17,379 nt of DNA from JAYVIQ01 sp043770215 (GTDB lineage Bacteria > Bacteroidota > Bacteroidia > Cytophagales > JAAEPT01). Made by a program: the position numbers and the translations under genes. How positions within the stretch are numbered: the stretch's first letter is position 1; every line of letters starts with the position of its first letter. Below the pieces are notes generated by a model. The model was not told the DNA's origin, searched no databases, and saw only the letters and a list, made by a program, of their open reading frames with translations. The stretch is taken from assembly GCA_043770215.1 (NCBI GenBank), contig JAYVIQ010000157.1:1-17379 (forward strand), in the 5' to 3' direction. Shown here piece after piece: positions 15,709 to 17,379 of the stretch.

Positions 15709-17379
15709 ATGACGTATTCTAATTTCTTGAAAACCGCAGAAAAACTAACTTCTGAATTGATTGATTCTATCACAAAAGGAAGAAACAAGGTGCCAAAGCT
15801 ACTTAAAAACACTACCAAATTCAAGCCTCCCATTTTTTCTACAATTTGTCTTGTGTTATTACTTTCATCTGCTAACATATATGCACAAGACAACGATGGG
15901 GATAACGTGCTTGATGAAATTGACTTAGATGATGACAATGACGGTATTTTAGATGAATATGAGATAGTTTCAAATCCATTTATTGCAATAAGTCCAACTG
16001 ATTTATCAGTTCCATTGCCCTCTACAGGCGGTACTTACACTTCTGATATTAGCGCCAAGTTTGGTTTACCTATTGGGAGCATTATTTTGAATGTAACAAA
16101 TGCAAATGCTTCTATTAACAACTTTAATACCCCTCCTTCTCCATCTTTTCAGGTACGCAATGGGGGTACTGTTAACAAAACAACCTTTTCTTTTTCAGGC
16201 AATATACCAGTTAGGATAAGAGCAGTTCATGGTTCAACCATTGCGGGAACAGCACCTGTATCAGACGGTATTATTGCAGAAGATAACAAAATTTATACTT
16301 TAACTACAGCGGGTACTCTTACACCAGGGTTCACATCCAACAGTTCTGGCAATACTTATTTTGTTACAAAAACTAGTTCAGCTACAACAAGCAATACAGC
16401 AATGACTTGGGAATCTAAATTCTTTGCCAAAAGAATTTCTTACTATTCAACAAGTTCTAGTTCCATAGATAATTATATGTCAATTTTTGCTAGTACCCCT
16501 GGAGATACAGATGGAGATGGTGTTCCAAACATATTTGACTTAGATTCAGACAATGATGGCATATCAGATGTAATAGAAGCAGGCGGAGTAGATCCAGATA
16601 GAGACGGTATACCAGGAACAGGTTCTCCAGTCGTAGATTCAGAAGGTCAAATAATAATTGCTTCAACAGCTCTTTCACTTATACCAATTGATACAGACGG
16701 AGATGGTAAAACAAACGACAAAGACCTAGATTCAGACAATGACGGCATTACAGATGTAATAGAATCAGGTGGTCTAGATCCAGACAACAATGGCTTAATA
16801 GGAACAGGAGCAAAACCAACAGGTCTTGTAAAAGGGATGCTAGGTTTAGGTACAGTACCAACAAGCACAGACGGAGACGGTATACCAAACCATTTAGACC
16901 TAGATTCAGACAATGACGGCCTTACTGATATAGTAGAAAACGGCATTACAGATTCAAACAACGATGGCTTAGTAGAAGGAACAGATACAGACAATGACGG
17001 TATCTTAAGTTCAGCAGATCAGAGTACAACCTTTGGAGATGCAGGCAACACCAACATCCCAATAAGCACAGACGGAGACGGCATACCAAACTATTTAGAC
17101 CTAGATTCAGACAATGACGGGATTACAGATGTAGTAGAAAACGCACTTACAGATGCAAACAATGATGGCTTAGTAGACGGAACAGACGCAGACAATGACG
17201 GTCTTTTAAGTACAGCAGATCAGAGCGCAACCTTTGGCGATGCAAACAACACCAGCATTCCACCAAATACAGACGGTGACACAAGACCAAATTATTTAGA
17301 CCTAGATTCAGACAATGACGGCATTACAGATGTAGTAGAAAGCGGGCTTACAGATGTAGATAATGATGGCTTAGTAGAC
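15709..17379 (+). CDS. Large secreted protein with thrombospondin type-3 Ca-binding repeats (3' end beyond window)
   Basis: The frame is open from ATG 15709 to the right edge (557 residues, no stop). A long polar, Lys-rich N-terminal stretch (1-40) precedes a hydrophobic signal core (about 41-55, FSTICLVLLLSSA) with a likely cut near IYAQ (57-60). A GTG at 15790 would give a conventional 33-residue signal instead. Residues 61-85 form one acidic type-3-like repeat (DNDGDNVLDEIDLDDDNDG). Residues 86 to about 262 are Thr/Ser-rich and beta-like, with no family I recognise. From 266 to the edge come repeats with DGDG, DSDNDG and DTDNDG loops typical of calcium-stiffened rods. Bacteroidota proteins of this build are often very long surface adhesins ending in a type IX secretion signal; that end is not visible. 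Its specific role is unknown. Confidence 0.88.
   Translation, partial: MTYSNFLKTAEKLTSELIDSITKGRNKVPKLLKNTTKFKPPIFSTICLVLLLSSANIYAQDNDGDNVLDEIDLDDDNDGILDEYEIVSNPFIAISPTDLSVPLPSTGGTYTSDISAKFGLPIGSIILNVTNANASINNFNTPPSPSFQVRNGGTVNKTTFSFSGNIPVRIRAVHGSTIAGTAPVSDGIIAEDNKIYTLTTAGTLTPGFTSNSSGNTYFVTKTSSATTSNTAMTWESKFFAKRISYYSTSSSSIDNYMSIFASTPGDTDGDGVPNIFDLDSDNDGISDVIEAGGVDPDRDGIPGTGSPVVDSEGQIIIASTALSLIPIDTDGDGKTNDKDLDSDNDGITDVIESGGLDPDNNGLIGTGAKPTGLVKGMLGLGTVPTSTDGDGIPNHLDLDSDNDGLTDIVENGITDSNNDGLVEGTDTDNDGILSSADQSTTFGDAGNTNIPISTDGDGIPNYLDLDSDNDGITDVVENALTDANNDGLVDGTDADNDGLLSTADQSATFGDANNTSIPPNTDGDTRPNYLDLDSDNDGITDVVESGLTDVDNDGLVD
16504..17379 (+). repeat. Tandem DNA repeats encoding acidic 58-67-residue units
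   Basis: The block GATTCAGACAATGA recurs at 16543, 16729, 16903, 17104 and 17305. The spacings are 186, 174, 201 and 201 bp, so units are 62, 58, 67 and 67 residues and always stay in frame. The last two complete units are closely similar in DNA and protein (DSDNDGxTDxVEN, TDxNNDGLV, DNDGxLSxADQ, PNYLDL). The first two units differ in the middle (DPDRDGIPGTG, DPDNNGLIGTG). This pattern suggests recent expansion of the 201-bp unit, and the array continues past the window edge. Confidence 0.9.

Noticed and set aside
15654..15938. 94-codon minus-strand frame opposite the start of the repeat-protein gene
   Set aside because: The plus-strand frame has a signal peptide and acidic repeats that continue for more than 1.6 kb; the minus frame is a by-product.
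16490..16994. Minus-strand frames of 62 and 115 codons opposite the repeats
   Set aside because: They are antisense reflections of the repeated acidic codons (Ser/Pro/Leu-rich) with no independent support.
16543..17379. CRISPR-like array
   Set aside because: Regular spacing is about 200 bp, the whole array is in frame, and both repeat and spacer parts encode a calcium-binding protein.

Overview
The window reads as a low-GC chromosomal segment from a member of the Bacteroidota. The evidence is a PorP/SprF-type outer-membrane protein, a bacterial geranylgeranylglyceryl-phosphate-synthase-family gene, a 329-residue Obg without a C-terminal OCT domain, a short-LID adenylate kinase, tandem-parvulin periplasmic isomerases, and promoters of the Bacteroidota type (TTTG, 19-nt spacer, TAnnTTTG). 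No genus can be named from sequence alone.

Left half, all on the minus strand, in transcription order: guaB (IMP dehydrogenase, 9568-8099); a CDP-alcohol phosphatidyltransferase followed by a 130-nt structured, attC-like intergenic block (7938-7202); a three-gene partner-switching module made of a membrane PP2C/SpoIIE phosphatase, a STAS anti-anti-sigma protein and an RsbW-like kinase (7097-4238); two secreted parvulin-type peptidyl-prolyl isomerases (4140-747); and a MoxR AAA+ ATPase that overlaps the second isomerase gene by one base and runs off the left edge. From memory, guaB, PPIase and MoxR genes are often neighbours in this phylum. The CDP-alcohol gene and the switch module may therefore be later insertions, which is an inference.

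Right half, all on the plus strand, starting from a divergent promoter region opposite guaB: a PorP/SprF-like protein and a GGGP-synthase-family enzyme (9718-11460) in one transcription unit; a 383-nt gene-free gap that ends in a very clear adk promoter; adk, obgE, grpE and dnaJ (11844-15543); a strong intrinsic terminator after dnaJ; and the first 557 residues of a large secreted protein (15709 to the right edge). That protein has a long N-terminal extension before its signal peptide and DNA-level repeats of acidic, calcium-binding thrombospondin type-3 units, the last of them with an exact 67-residue period.

How the genes fit together: most are housekeeping functions (GMP synthesis, adenylate balance, ribosome assembly, the DnaK co-chaperones). 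The more specialised content concerns the envelope and signalling. The isomerases, the PorP-like protein and the repeat protein point to outer-membrane and type IX secretion-linked surface biology. The phosphatase/STAS/kinase trio is a complete switch with no sigma factor or other target in view. The best candidates for something undescribed are that switch module, sitting directly upstream of periplasmic chaperones, and the attC-like cassette boundary next to the CDP-alcohol phosphatidyltransferase.
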